Assembly (NCBI RefSeq): GCF_900111275.1
Contig: NZ_FOGR01000008.1
Span: forward strand, 1 to 64,000
Source: Rhizobium sp. NFR03
Lineage (GTDB): Bacteria > Pseudomonadota > Alphaproteobacteria > Rhizobiales > Rhizobiaceae
Direction: 5' to 3'
DNA length: 64,000 nt
Shown piece by piece: positions 35,605 to 44,888 of this stretch (position 1 is the first letter of the stretch; the number at the start of each line of letters is the position of its first letter). The notes below the pieces were generated by a model that was not told the origin of the DNA, did no database searches, and saw only the letters and a list, made by a program, of their open reading frames with translations. The translations under genes were made by a program, and so were the position numbers.

Positions 35605-36798
35605 TTACTTGACCACAGCTTCGAGCGGCACTGGCTCAGAGATGGTCCAGTTTCCGACCACGCCCGGCTTGCCCTTGTTCGTCTCTACGATCAGGTAGCG
35701 GGCCTGGTTCTGGTGGTGCAGTTCGGGCGTGAATGTACGCGGGCCAAAAAGCGTCGGCTCGCCCTTCATCTTCTCGAGTTCCGCAACGACAGCACCGGCT
35801 TCGGTCGTCTTGGCACGTTCGACGGCCTTGGCCCAGACGTCGATCATCGAATAGCCGGGATAGACATACTGGCTCGACGGGTCTGAGCCGGTCTTTTTCT
35901 TGTAGACGGCGTTGAACGTGTTGACGTCGGGGTTGGGGTCGTCGCCGTAGATGGAGCCCTGCACAGGCGTGAAGAAGTTGGAGAGATCCGGCACAGCCGA
36001 TAGCCAGTAGCTTCCATCGACACCCGAACCATTGAGGATCATGGCGTTGATGCCGGCGGCGCGGATCTGCTTGATGGCGGAGACGGCGCCGGGCATCATG
36101 GTGCAGAGCATGATTGCGTCCGGCTCCTGCGGCAGCGCCTTGATACGGCTGATCTGCGCGGCAATCGAGGCATCCTCGTTCTTGAACGTGTCTTCCCCGA
36201 CCAGCTTGGCGCCTTCCGCTTCCAGCTTCGGCATCATCCAGTCGAAACCGTCGCAGATCCCCTTGTTATATTCCGTCCAGGTATCGAGCAGGCGATAGAA
36301 GGTCTTGGCTTTTTTCTCCTTGAAGGCCCACTCCGCCATAGTCGCGCCCTGCACGGCGGCGAGAACCGACGCCGAGAAGCTGTGCGGACCGACGCCCTGA
36401 ATGCCGGCCTTGACCGATTCCGCGCAGAGGAAGAAAGAGACGAGCCCCGCATCTTCGGCTGCAAGCGCTGCCGGCGCGCCGAAGTCGTAATCGCACGAGA
36501 CGACCACGAGATCGGCGCCCTCGTCGATCACGGACAGGCCGGCCTTTGCGCCTTCGGCGCGGTCGGACTTGGTGTCGGCGCTGACGACCTCGATCTTCTT
36601 GCCGAGCAGGCCGCCGGCCGCGTTGATCTCATCGATGCGGATCATCGCCGCGTCCTGCGCCGGCTTGTCATAGGCCTCCATGAAGCCGGAGGCTCCCGTG
36701 GCAAACCCGACCACGATCCGCTCGTCATCGGCGAAGGCCGGATAGGCGGCCATCGTCGTGGTCAGAAGGGCTGCAAGCATTCTTGTCATTCTAGGCAT
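35605..36798 (-). CDS. Branched-chain/amide-type ABC substrate-binding protein (LivK family)
   Basis: A 397-residue periplasmic receptor with signal peptide (MTRMLAALLTTTMAAYPAFADD, cleaved near residue 24). The type I fold is of the Liv/amide class: YDKPAQDAAMIRIDEINAAG, GLLGKKIEVVSADTKSD, ISRIKALPQEPDAIMLCTM. AAGGAGC stands before the ATG. The gene is last in the order ATPase-ATPase-permease-permease-receptor. With oxoprolinase-type genes upstream, the ligand is likely an amide, lactam or amino-acid derivative. Confidence 0.92.
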   Translation of the reverse strand: MPRMTRMLAALLTTTMAAYPAFADDERIVVGFATGASGFMEAYDKPAQDAAMIRIDEINAAGGLLGKKIEVVSADTKSDRAEGAKAGLSVIDEGADLVVVSCDYDFGAPAALAAEDAGLVSFFLCAESVKAGIQGVGPHSFSASVLAAVQGATMAEWAFKEKKAKTFYRLLDTWTEYNKGICDGFDWMMPKLEAEGAKLVGEDTFKNEDASIAAQISRIKALPQEPDAIMLCTMMPGAVSAIKQIRAAGINAMILNGSGVDGSYWLSAVPDLSNFFTPVQGSIYGDDPNPDVNTFNAVYKKKTGSDPSSQYVYPGYSMIDVWAKAVERAKTTEAGAVVAELEKMKGEPTLFGPRTFTPELHHQNQARYLIVETNKGKPGVVGNWTISEPVPLEAVVK

Positions 36799-36838
36799 TG
36801 GCTGCTCCTTTTTTACCGGTCGGTTTCCTCTCCGCCGG

Positions 36839-37936
36839 CTATTGTTGGGATGACTGTTTTCTGGAACTGCGACGAAACGACGTGATCTCGCGATTGCCGA
36901 TCAGCCCGGCGGGCCGGAGCGCGAGAATGACGATCATGATGACCCCGAGCGCGATTTCCTGCAGGCCTTTCGGCAGGCCGAAGGTGGTGCTGCCGATGGC
37001 GACGCCCGCCTCGAGCCATCGCAAGGCCTGGATAAGCGCCGAGAGAAGAACGACGCCGATCACCGCGCCCGAAAGGCTGCCCATGCCGCCGACGACCAGC
37101 ATGGACAAGGTGATGAAGGTCAGGCCGAGATAGAACGTATCCGGCGTGACGACGCCGATGGAGTGGGCCATCAATGCGCCGCCAAGCCCCATGACTGCGC
37201 CCGAGATGGTGAAGGCGACCAGCCGCGCGCGAGGAATATCGACGCCGGAGGCCGCAGCCGCTGTCGGCTCGTCGCGGGCGGCCCGAAGCGCAAGCCCGGC
37301 TCGGGAGATCGCGTGACCCCAGGCGATGAAGATCGAGATGATGGCCGCGCCGACATAGGGCCAGATCGTCCGGACGATGGGAATGCCGACGACGGACGAC
37401 GTTGCCCCGGTCACATCCTCCCAGTTGGAATAGATCGTGTTGATCATCGCCAGCATCGCGAATGTGGCAATCGACGCGGCGATGCCGGACAGGCGCATTA
37501 GCACCCGGCCGAACACGAGAGCAGCGACGCCTGCGAACAGCGCCGCGAGAAACGCCGATTGCCAGTAGGGCAAGCGCGTTTCGAGCAGCCACTGCGGCAA
37601 GCCGGGAAGCGCGCTTTTCTTCATGATCGGGTTGATCGTCAGCCACGCCGCCGCGTACGCCCCCATGCAGGTAAAGCCGATATGACCGAAGCTGAGGACG
37701 CCCGAATTGCCGATGAAAATATAAAGGCCGACGACAAGCGTCACCCGCACGAAAACATCGATGACGGCCTGGTTGAACGGTTTTGACCCGCTGAGAACGG
37801 TAAGGCCGGCGATGGCGAGGATCAGCAGGGACAGAAGCACCGGGGTCATGATCGTCCGTCTGGCCAGCGAAAACGGCGCGGGCTTGCGGGACGACAGAAG
37901 ATCGGCGGGAAGCGGGGAAACGGTGGCGGTGGTCAT
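36839..37936 (-). CDS. Branched-chain/amide-type ABC permease (LivM family)
   Basis: A 365-residue permease with about ten helices. Signatures are GNSGVLSFGHIGFTCMGAYA and the transporter-ATPase contact region NEPTAAAASGVDIPRARLVA (visible as DEPTAAAASGVDI). It pairs with the shorter LivH-type subunit encoded four bases upstream to form the channel. Confidence 0.93.
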   Translation of the reverse strand: MTTATVSPLPADLLSSRKPAPFSLARRTIMTPVLLSLLILAIAGLTVLSGSKPFNQAVIDVFVRVTLVVGLYIFIGNSGVLSFGHIGFTCMGAYAAAWLTINPIMKKSALPGLPQWLLETRLPYWQSAFLAALFAGVAALVFGRVLMRLSGIAASIATFAMLAMINTIYSNWEDVTGATSSVVGIPIVRTIWPYVGAAIISIFIAWGHAISRAGLALRAARDEPTAAAASGVDIPRARLVAFTISGAVMGLGGALMAHSIGVVTPDTFYLGLTFITLSMLVVGGMGSLSGAVIGVVLLSALIQALRWLEAGVAIGSTTFGLPKGLQEIALGVIMIVILALRPAGLIGNREITSFRRSSRKQSSQQ

Positions 37937-37940
37937 CGGA

Positions 37941-38846
37941 TCAGACCCTTTCCTTGGTGCCGCGCGCGGCGATCAGTCCCTGGGGACGGAAGAGGAGAAT
38001 GAGGATGACCGCGCCATAGACGAAGGCATCGCGGAAGGGGCGCGCATCCACCGGCAGCACGACCTGCATGACCACGGAGGCCCCGCCGAGCAGAAAGCCG
38101 GCAAGCACCGCACCCGCCAGACTTCCCAGCCCACCGATAACGGTGGCGATGAAGGCCATCAGCATGATCGACGCGCCCATCTGGATATCGGCCGTGCCGG
38201 TCTGGCTGCCGAAGATCAGCGCGATGGCGCCGGCCAGGGCGCCTGAGAGCGCAAAAGCACCCATGATCACGCGGTTGGCGCGCACGCCCAGCATGCGGGC
38301 CATGGAGAAGTTTTCAGCCGCCGCCCGCATTTCCAGACCGAAGCGGGTCCGGCGGAGAAACAGGGAGAGACCTATGAGGATGACGACGGTGGCGACGATG
38401 GTGATCAGTTGCAACAGGGGCAACCGCGCACCGAAGATCTCGACCGGCTGCGACAGCATCGGCAGCAGCGAAATGGATTTCGGACGGCTCGTGAAAAGCA
38501 TCAGCAGGAAGTAACGGATGACGAAGCCGAGCGCGAAGGACGCGATCATCATTGTCGCCGGACTTGCACGGCGGAACCGCCGGAAGACCAGGATCTCGCA
38601 AAGGACGGACAGGCCCGCCCCGACGACGAGAACCAGCGGCACCAGCAAATACCAGGGCAGTTGCCCGGCGAACACCACCGCCATGGCATCGGTCGATGGC
38701 CAGAGCAGCGCGAAGATGCAGAAGGCGATGACGTCGCCATGGGCGAAATTGACCAGCCGCATGACGCCGAAGATGAGGGCGATGCCCAGCGCGCCGAGCG
38801 CATAGAGCGAGCCGAGGGAGAGTCCGTCGAAGACGATCTGCAACAT
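37941..38846 (-). CDS. Branched-chain/amide-type ABC permease (LivH family)
   Basis: A 301-residue permease starting MLQIVFDGLSLGSLYALGAL, the classical LivH start. An ATG five codons upstream is also possible, but GAGG stands at good distance from this one. Helix and contact motifs are GVMRLVNFAHGDVIAF, EMRAAAENFSMARMLGVRAN and FIATVIGGLGSLAGAVLAGFL. The gene overlaps the LivF-type gene slightly at its start. Confidence 0.92.
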   Translation of the reverse strand: MLQIVFDGLSLGSLYALGALGIALIFGVMRLVNFAHGDVIAFCIFALLWPSTDAMAVVFAGQLPWYLLVPLVLVVGAGLSVLCEILVFRRFRRASPATMMIASFALGFVIRYFLLMLFTSRPKSISLLPMLSQPVEIFGARLPLLQLITIVATVVILIGLSLFLRRTRFGLEMRAAAENFSMARMLGVRANRVIMGAFALSGALAGAIALIFGSQTGTADIQMGASIMLMAFIATVIGGLGSLAGAVLAGFLLGGASVVMQVVLPVDARPFRDAFVYGAVILILLFRPQGLIAARGTKERV

Positions 38847-38847
38847 C

Positions 38848-39582
38848 TCAATGATCCTCATATCCGAAATAGGCCGCCTGAATGGCCTCGCTGTTGCCGA
38901 GCGAGCGGGCATCGCCGTCCAGCACGATCTCGCCGCCACGCATGAGGATCATGCGACCGCCGATCATCACGGCGCGGGCCGAACTCTGCTCGACGATCAG
39001 CAAGGTCAGCCGGCGCTGCGAGCGCAGCGCGATTAGGCACTCATAGACCTGATCGGTGATATTGGGCGCAAGGCCGAGCGAAGGCTCGTCGATGGCGATC
39101 AGGCGGGGGCTGGTCATCAGCGCCCGCCCGATGACCAGCATCTGCTGCTGGCCGCCGGAAAGAAGGCCGGCCTGCCCGTTACGGCGCTCCTTCAGGATCG
39201 GGAACGTCTCGTAGACGGCTTCGAGTTCCGTGGCGGCGCGGGCTTTCCAGCCACGCTCTTTCGCCCGCATGCCGGTTCCCACCATGAGGTTCTCCTCGAT
39301 GGTCAGCGACCCGAACACCTCGCGACCTTCCGGCACCATGGAGAAGCCGAGCCGGGCGATATCTTCCGGCGCCCTGCCGGTAATGTCGTCCCCGACAAAG
39401 GAAATCCTGCCGGATGCTGCCGGTGTGACGCCGGCAATGGTGCGCATCAGCGACGATTTCCCGGCCCCGTTCGGGCCGGTGACAAAGACGATCTCGCCCT
39501 CGTTCATGGAGAAGGACACGCCGCGAACGGCGGTCAGGCGGCCATAGCGGATCGTGATGTCGGAAACGGCAAGGACGCTCAT
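38848..39582 (-). CDS. Branched-chain/amide-type ABC ATPase (LivF family)
   Basis: A 244-residue ATPase: Walker A GPNGAGKSSL, signature LLSGGQQQMLVIGRALM, Walker B LIAIDEPSLGLAP. LivF-type features are the short helical region and EGREVFGSLTIEENL. The ATG overlaps the stop of the LivG-type gene by four bases. A longer in-frame start exists upstream but would run through the LivG gene and is not credible. Confidence 0.94.
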   Translation of the reverse strand: MSVLAVSDITIRYGRLTAVRGVSFSMNEGEIVFVTGPNGAGKSSLMRTIAGVTPAASGRISFVGDDITGRAPEDIARLGFSMVPEGREVFGSLTIEENLMVGTGMRAKERGWKARAATELEAVYETFPILKERRNGQAGLLSGGQQQMLVIGRALMTSPRLIAIDEPSLGLAPNITDQVYECLIALRSQRRLTLLIVEQSSARAVMIGGRMILMRGGEIVLDGDARSLGNSEAIQAAYFGYEDH

Positions 39583-40331
39583 TGCAGGGCCTCCAGAACG
39601 GGAAGATCCGTATCGACGGCGGTGCCCATATAGGCGTGCCGCACCTTTTCGCTGTCGCGGATGGCGGCGGGCGTTCCCTCCTCGATGACAGCGCCGCTGT
39701 CGAGCACCACGATGTGATCGCATAGCCCGAGAACGAGCCCGACATTGTGCTCGATCAGAAGCACGCCGCAGCCGCGTTCGCGGGCGATGCGGCGTATGAG
39801 GGCGGAAAGATCGCCGGCTTCATGGCTGCTCATGCCAGCGGCCGGTTCATCGAGAAGGATATAGGCCGGCTGGCCCATCAGCGCGCGGCCGATGGCGACA
39901 CGGCGCTCGTCCGTATAGGGCAGCGTGCCCGCGATGCGATCACCCAGAGCGCTGATGCCGATCCAGTCGAGCATGGCCGCAGCCTCGGCCACGGCCGACC
40001 GCCGGCTCATGCCGAGGCCGACGCCGGTCACCTCCAGATTGTCTATAACGGCCAGGTCGCGAAACAGCCGGCCGCCCTGGAATGTCCGGGCGATGCCGCG
40101 ACGGCGCACCTGATGCGGCTTCAGCCGGTCGAGAGAGTGTCCATCGAGTTCGACGGCGCCCTCCGTCGGCATCTGAAAGCCGGTGAGAACATTGACGAGC
40201 GTCGTCTTGCCCGCCCCGTTCGGGCCGATCAGGCCGCTGATATGACCAGGCGTGATGTCGAGCGTAACCGACGACAGCGCCTTGAGGCCCGCGAAGGCGA
40301 CCGAGACGTTTTTCGCGCTGAGTTGACCCAT
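39579..40331 (-). CDS. Branched-chain/amide-type ABC ATPase (LivG family)
   Basis: A 250-residue ATPase: Walker A GPNGAGKTTLV, the LivG-specific region RRGIARTFQGGRLFRDLAVI, signature LPYTDERRVAIGRALM, Walker B YILLDEPAAGMS and a typical end of LivG proteins (VLDSGAVIEEGTP). I start at MGQLSAKNV, preceded by GGGAA. An upstream ATG adds 12 residues without family support. It is separated from pxpC by 285 bases. Confidence 0.93.
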   Translation of the reverse strand: MGQLSAKNVSVAFAGLKALSSVTLDITPGHISGLIGPNGAGKTTLVNVLTGFQMPTEGAVELDGHSLDRLKPHQVRRRGIARTFQGGRLFRDLAVIDNLEVTGVGLGMSRRSAVAEAAAMLDWIGISALGDRIAGTLPYTDERRVAIGRALMGQPAYILLDEPAAGMSSHEAGDLSALIRRIARERGCGVLLIEHNVGLVLGLCDHIVVLDSGAVIEEGTPAAIRDSEKVRHAYMGTAVDTDLPVLEALQ

Positions 40332-40608
40332 GCCGCTGTTCCCATATGTTGCCGAAGGACAGGGCACGCGACATCAGGCCGTGTCCGGCCTGTGAATGTC
40401 AGTGAAGTTCCCCATCGGTTCCGGCGATCTCTGCGGATCGTCCGGTGTGCCAAAGTCACGCCGTTTTCCGGCTTCGTCTTGTCGATGCGCGCGCCCGATG
40501 TGGTCACCTGGCGCGAGCGAAGGGCCGGCTTTGGCCGACCGTACCCTCCCTGATCCCGGTTCCTCCTCCGGGGCATCGCCGGTCGCCTCGCGGCAGCCGG
40601 TCAGATCC

Positions 40609-40626
40609 GTCCGCCATCAGGCGGAC
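40609..40626 (-). terminator. Hairpin overlapping the pxpC stop codon
   Basis: GTCCGCC-ATCA-GGCGGAC is a perfect 7-base-arm hairpin that contains the stop codon of pxpC. There is no T run. It may partly separate the enzyme genes from the transporter genes, which start 285 bases further on. That gap holds no gene that I can identify. Confidence 0.45.
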
Positions 40627-41600
40627 AGGTATTCCTCTGCCCTCGACAGGGCGGCCCGGCGGTCGGCCCGTGCCGACAGTGCCTGCTTGAGCGTTACCGG
40701 CACGAAGCGCGCCGGCATGTGCGGCTGCATTTGCGCGATGCGGTCCATGTCGGCGGAGATGACGACGCCGAGCATCATGTAGCCGCCGCCCGAAACCGCG
40801 TCGCGGTGAAGGACGATCGGCTCGGTGCCGCTCGGCACCTGAACCGAACCGTAGGGATAGCAGGCATCGACGATGTTCGATGGATCCGAGCCGGCACCGA
40901 ACGGTTGTTCGCGCGGCATGAAATCGAGCGGCGTGCCGCCCCGGAACCGGTAGCCGATCCGGTCGGCCTCGGGCGCAACCTTCCAGGTATCCTCGAAGAA
41001 GCGCTTGCCGGCCGCCTCGGTGATGCGGTGCCAGTAGATGCCGGGAAGCATGCGGAGTTCGGCGGGCGATGCGCCGATACCGCGCAATTCGGGAGGCAGC
41101 GAACGACCGGCCACCCCTGCCCCTGCATGAGAGCCGTCCCCGACCGGAAGGACGTCTCCCGCCTTCAGCACCCGCCCCTCGAACCCGCCGAGCGTGCCGA
41201 GCACATAGGTCGAACGGGAGCCGAGAACGACGGGAACGTCGATACCGCCGGACACGGCGATGTAGGCGCGCGCGCCGCCCTTGAGATAGCCGAAGGAGAG
41301 GCGGTCGCCGGCCTTGACGGGAAAACTCTCCCAGGTCGGACGCTCATCGCCATTGACCTTCGGCGGCAGCTCGCCGCCGGTCACGGCAACGGTCGCGGCG
41401 GCCTCGAACTCCAGTTCCGGACCCATGAAGGTCGCTTCGAGGACGGCCGCATTCGGATCGTTACCGACGAGCAGGTTGGCGATCCTCGTTGCGAACCGGT
41501 CCATGCCGCCGCCTTCGGGGATGCCGACATGATAGTAGCCGGGGCGACCGAGATCCTGCACGGATGTGGCAAGGCCGGGCGAAATTACCTTAACGGCCAT
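40617..41600 (-). CDS. pxpC: 5-oxoprolinase subunit C-like / biotin-dependent carboxyltransferase-like protein (KipA family)
   Basis: A 327-residue protein of the KipA/PxpC family. Signatures are MAVKVISPGLATSVQDLGRPGYYHVGIPEGG at the start (quoted in part: VQDLGRPGYYHVG), NLLVGNDPNAAVLEATFMGP, GGARAYIAVSGGIDVP and GDAVSGGGYMMLG-like HRDAVSGGGYMMLG. The same fold makes up the second half of the carboxyltransferase domain of urea carboxylase. It overlaps pxpB by 11 bases. With PxpA and PxpB it would open 5-oxoproline (pyroglutamate) to glutamate using ATP, but the nearby biotin genes leave another reaction possible. Confidence 0.88.
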   Translation of the reverse strand: MAVKVISPGLATSVQDLGRPGYYHVGIPEGGGMDRFATRIANLLVGNDPNAAVLEATFMGPELEFEAAATVAVTGGELPPKVNGDERPTWESFPVKAGDRLSFGYLKGGARAYIAVSGGIDVPVVLGSRSTYVLGTLGGFEGRVLKAGDVLPVGDGSHAGAGVAGRSLPPELRGIGASPAELRMLPGIYWHRITEAAGKRFFEDTWKVAPEADRIGYRFRGGTPLDFMPREQPFGAGSDPSNIVDACYPYGSVQVPSGTEPIVLHRDAVSGGGYMMLGVVISADMDRIAQMQPHMPARFVPVTLKQALSARADRRAALSRAEEYLSA

Positions 41601-42465
41601 CGAGAAGCTCCATCAGTTTGGCGTTGGTGCCGTAAATGTCGCTGTTGAACCGGGTGAGGTTGAAGCTGCAGTCGCGGACCGCAGGCTGCCAGCGGTTGGC
41701 GGCAATCTCCTCCAGCGTCGCGTCGTATTCGTCCTTCGTAATTGCCTTGAACTTGACGATATCGCCCGGCTTGAACAGGCACATCTCATCGGAGAGATAG
41801 CGCACCGTGCGGGTGGGATCGTAGATCGGCGCGGGGGTCACGCCATACATCTGATAGCCGCCAGCGCCGCGCACGGAGTATATCGCCGCAAAGCAGCCGC
41901 CATGGCCGACCGTCAGCTTGGGCGTGTCGGTTCGCGGCCGCAGATACTTCGGCGCCTCGATCTGCTTCTTGCGCTCGACCATCTGGTAAAGCCATGGCAG
42001 GCCGGCGACGAAACCGACCATCGAGACGAACCAGGGCTGGCCGGAATAGGCGGCTATGAACGCCTCGACCGTCGCATAACCATTGATGCGGGCGGAATAT
42101 TCAAGATCCGTGGCGCTCGGGTCCTGATGCCGCTCGCGAAAGCGCATGCCGGTCTCGTGCGTCCAGGGGTCCTGAAAATAGACCGGAAGCTCGATGATGC
42201 GCGTCTTCAGCGACGCATCTGACGTGGAGGCCGCGTGCTCCATCGACGCCAGTTCCTTGAGGAGATCCTGCGGCGAGATGATGTCGGGATCAAAGCGGAT
42301 CTGGAAGCTCGCATTGGCGGGACACGTCTCGGTCACGCCGCGAATTCCAGCCTCGCGCACCGCATTGATCATCGAGAGGCCGGTGAAGAACGAGGCGAGC
42401 GACATGTCCTCGGAGACCTCTCCGAAAATATGTTCGTCTCCGCCGAAGTTGAAGTGTATCGACAT
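41590..42465 (-). CDS. pxpB: 5-oxoprolinase subunit B-like / allophanate-hydrolase subunit 1-like protein (KipI family)
   Basis: A 291-residue protein with the KipI/PxpB C-terminal region: VGFVAGLPWLYQM (usually GFxPGFxYL), GHGGCFAAIYSVRGAGGYQMYGVT and FKPGDIVKFKAITKDEYD. The N-terminal part FNFGGDEHIFGEVSEDMSLA is longer than in plain PxpB (around 220 residues) and resembles the form found next to biotin carboxylase genes. The fold equals the first half of the urea-carboxylase carboxyltransferase. It lies 12 bases after accC. Confidence 0.86.
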   Translation of the reverse strand: MSIHFNFGGDEHIFGEVSEDMSLASFFTGLSMINAVREAGIRGVTETCPANASFQIRFDPDIISPQDLLKELASMEHAASTSDASLKTRIIELPVYFQDPWTHETGMRFRERHQDPSATDLEYSARINGYATVEAFIAAYSGQPWFVSMVGFVAGLPWLYQMVERKKQIEAPKYLRPRTDTPKLTVGHGGCFAAIYSVRGAGGYQMYGVTPAPIYDPTRTVRYLSDEMCLFKPGDIVKFKAITKDEYDATLEEIAANRWQPAVRDCSFNLTRFNSDIYGTNAKLMELLDGR

Positions 42466-42477
42466 CCGTTCTCCTTC

Positions 42478-43842
42478 TCAGCCGGCCAGCGCCGCTGCGT
42501 TGTCGGTCAGCCAGCCTTCCAGCCAGCGGGTGTGAACGTCTCCGGCCAGCACGGCGGGATCGGCGGCAAGGGCGAGAAAAAGCGGCTTCGTCGTCTTCAT
42601 CCCGGCAATCTCAAGTTCCCGCAGAGCCCGGACCAGACGCGCGATGGCCGCCTCCCGCGTTTCCCCGTGCACGATCAGCTTGGCAAGCAGCGAGTCATAG
42701 AAGGGCGGAACGTCGTAGCCGCTGTAAAGCATGGAATCGAACCGCACGCCTGGTCCGCCGGGAATGCGGAGATCGCCGACCTTCCCCGGAAACGGTGCGA
42801 AATCACGCGCAGGATCTTCCGCATTGAGCCGGACCTCGATGGCATGTCCCTTGACCCTGATGTTGCCCTGAGAGAGCCGCAGCGGCTCGCCGCCTGCAAT
42901 GCGCAGCATTTCGGCGACCAAATCGATACCGGTGATCGCCTCGGTCACCGGATGCTCGACCTGAATGCGGGTGTTCATTTCGATGAAGTAGAACCGGTCG
43001 GCCGCATCGTCGTAGAGATACTCGACGGTGCCGGCGCCAGAATAGGAAACGGCCTTCGCCAGCGCGACGGCTGAGGCGCAAAGCTCGGCCCGCAACGCAT
43101 CCGACAGCGCGCGGGACGGCGCCTCTTCCCAGACCTTCTGGCGACGGCGCTGCAACGAACACTCCCGCTCGAAGCAGTGCACCGCATCGCGGCCATCGGC
43201 CAGAATCTGCACCTCGATATGACGCGCCCGGCCGATGACTTTCTCCATATAGAGGCCGCCATCGCCGAAGGCGGCGAGCGCCTCGGCCTGTGCCTGCGGA
43301 AAGGCCTGATCGAACTCGTCCAGCGAATTTGCGATGCGGATACCGCGCCCGCCGCCGCCAGCAGCGGCCTTGATCATGACAGGAAAGCCCGTTTCCTCAA
43401 GCACGGCGCGCGCGGCCTCTATGCTTTCCACGCGACCGGCCGAGCCGGGCACCACGGGCACACCGGCGGCGGCGGCGGCCGAACGCGCCGAAACCTTGTC
43501 GCCCATCAGGCGGATCGCGCGGCCGGAGGGGCCGACGAAGACGAGGCCCGTAGCCGTGACCGCGTCCGAAAAATCCGCGTTTTCGGCAAGAAAACCATAA
43601 CCGGGATGAATGCTGTCGCACCCTGTCGATCTCGCAGCTTCCAGCAGGGCGTTCATGTCGAGATAGGATTTCTTTGCCGCGGGCGGTCCGATATGGACGG
43701 CTTCGTCGGCGATCTTCACGTGCAGTGCGTCGGCATCGGCCGCGGAATAGACGGCCACTGTCGCGATGCCGAGATCCTGTGCCGCCCGGATCACCCTGAC
43801 GGCGATTTCGCCTCTGTTGGCAATGAGCAGCTTCTTCAACAT
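42478..43842 (-). CDS. accC: Biotin carboxylase (AccC family)
   Basis: A 454-residue ATP-grasp enzyme that carboxylates biotin with bicarbonate and ATP. Motifs: start MLKKLLIANRGEIAVRVIRA, glycine-rich loop IKAAAGGGGRGIRIA, CFERECSLQRRRQKVWEEAPS, EMNTRIQVEHPVTEAITGID and IRVKGHAIEVRLNAEDP. Length and motifs match AccC. Because it stands between a tiny biotin carrier gene and pxpBC, it is probably not the housekeeping acetyl-CoA carboxylase subunit. It may charge the carrier for a carboxylation specific to this pathway. Confidence 0.93.
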   Translation of the reverse strand: MLKKLLIANRGEIAVRVIRAAQDLGIATVAVYSAADADALHVKIADEAVHIGPPAAKKSYLDMNALLEAARSTGCDSIHPGYGFLAENADFSDAVTATGLVFVGPSGRAIRLMGDKVSARSAAAAAGVPVVPGSAGRVESIEAARAVLEETGFPVMIKAAAGGGGRGIRIANSLDEFDQAFPQAQAEALAAFGDGGLYMEKVIGRARHIEVQILADGRDAVHCFERECSLQRRRQKVWEEAPSRALSDALRAELCASAVALAKAVSYSGAGTVEYLYDDAADRFYFIEMNTRIQVEHPVTEAITGIDLVAEMLRIAGGEPLRLSQGNIRVKGHAIEVRLNAEDPARDFAPFPGKVGDLRIPGGPGVRFDSMLYSGYDVPPFYDSLLAKLIVHGETREAAIARLVRALRELEIAGMKTTKPLFLALAADPAVLAGDVHTRWLEGWLTDNAAALAG

Positions 43843-44075
43843 CAGCCAAGGTCCGCCAGAGGCGCGCCGGCCATGACGGGATCCTCATTGTCGATGAGGA
43901 AGGCGATGGCGGTGCCGGCGACCTCGGCCCGCACCTCGTGGAACGACTTCATCACCTCGATAAGTCCGATGACGTCGCCGACAGCCACATCGTCTCCGTC
44001 GGCTTTGAGAGGCGGCTGGCCGGGCGCGGCACTCCGGTAGAAGGTTCCGGGAAGGGGCGAAAGGATCTGTGTCAT
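43842..44075 (-). CDS. accB: Biotin carrier (lipoyl/biotinyl domain) protein
   Basis: A 77-residue protein that is only a biotinyl domain. The start PLPGTFYRSAAPGQPPLKAD matches the AccB carrier domain, and the attachment lysine is K43 in GLIEVMKSFHEVRAE (canonical EAMKM reads EVMKS). The N-terminal half of a full AccB (about 150 residues) is missing. This short form is often seen next to pxp genes. Its stop codon overlaps the accC start. Confidence 0.9.
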   Translation of the reverse strand: MTQILSPLPGTFYRSAAPGQPPLKADGDDVAVGDVIGLIEVMKSFHEVRAEVAGTAIAFLIDNEDPVMAGAPLADLG

Positions 44076-44171
44076 GGCATGGGTCTCCGATACCGGGAAT
44101 GCAACGTCAGGCTTGCGAGACAGGCTCTAAATGCTGGCATGAACGGCGCTGGGCGGTCGTTCCGGTCGTCT

Positions 44172-44888
44172 TCACGCGGCGATTGCGGCACGGACCGCCC
44201 TGGCGATATCGATAGCGTTCGGCGTGTCGGAATGAATGCAGATGGTTTCGCAGGTAACCGGAAAATGGCTGCCGTCTGTCGCGGTTCCCTGACGTTCGTT
44301 GATCGCACGCAGGCATCGTTCCGTCATCAAGGCCGGATCCTTCGCCTCGTGTTCGCGCGTCACGATCAGCACGCCACCCGGATCGTAGTCGAGATCGGCG
44401 TAGAATTCGGGAACGAAGCCGATGCCGCGCTCCTTGTAGATCGTTTCGTGCAGCGTGCCTGTCATGCCGAACAGCGGCACGCCGAAGATCTCCGCCGCAT
44501 CACAGATGCCGTGCGCGATCGCTTCCTGCCTTGAGGCCATGCCGTAAAGGCTGCCATGCGGCTTGATGTGGTTGAGTTCCATCCCCTCCGCCCTGAGGAA
44601 GCCGACGAGCGCGCCAACCTGATAAAGCACCGAATTGGCGATTTCCTCACGGCTCATCTTCATCTCGCGCCGGCCGAAACCCTGCAGATCCGGCAGGGAT
44701 GGATGGGCGCCCACCCTGACACCCTGCGCCTTCGCGCTGCGCACCGTGGAGCGCATGTGATCGGGATCGGAAGCATGGAAGCCGCAGGCGACATTGGCAA
44801 CGTCGATGAGCGGCATCAGGCCGGCATCGTCGCCCAGCCTGTAAAGGCCAAAGCTTTCGCCCATGTCACAATTGAGCGTGACGTGCAT
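44172..44888 (-). CDS. pxpA: 5-oxoprolinase subunit A (LamB/YcsF family)
   Basis: A 238-residue protein. The start MHVTLNCDMGESFGLYRLGD is the family hallmark and follows GAGGGGT. Further conserved parts are IDVANVACGFHASDPDHM, VGAHPSLPDLQGFGRREM, LNHIKPHGSLYGMA and CIHSDTPNAIDIARAVR. PxpA with PxpB and PxpC forms the widespread bacterial ATP-dependent 5-oxoprolinase. A longer frame start 135 bases upstream has no support. It is first in the operon and divergent from a LysR gene. Confidence 0.92.
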   Translation of the reverse strand: MHVTLNCDMGESFGLYRLGDDAGLMPLIDVANVACGFHASDPDHMRSTVRSAKAQGVRVGAHPSLPDLQGFGRREMKMSREEIANSVLYQVGALVGFLRAEGMELNHIKPHGSLYGMASRQEAIAHGICDAAEIFGVPLFGMTGTLHETIYKERGIGFVPEFYADLDYDPGGVLIVTREHEAKDPALMTERCLRAINERQGTATDGSHFPVTCETICIHSDTPNAIDIARAVRAAIAA

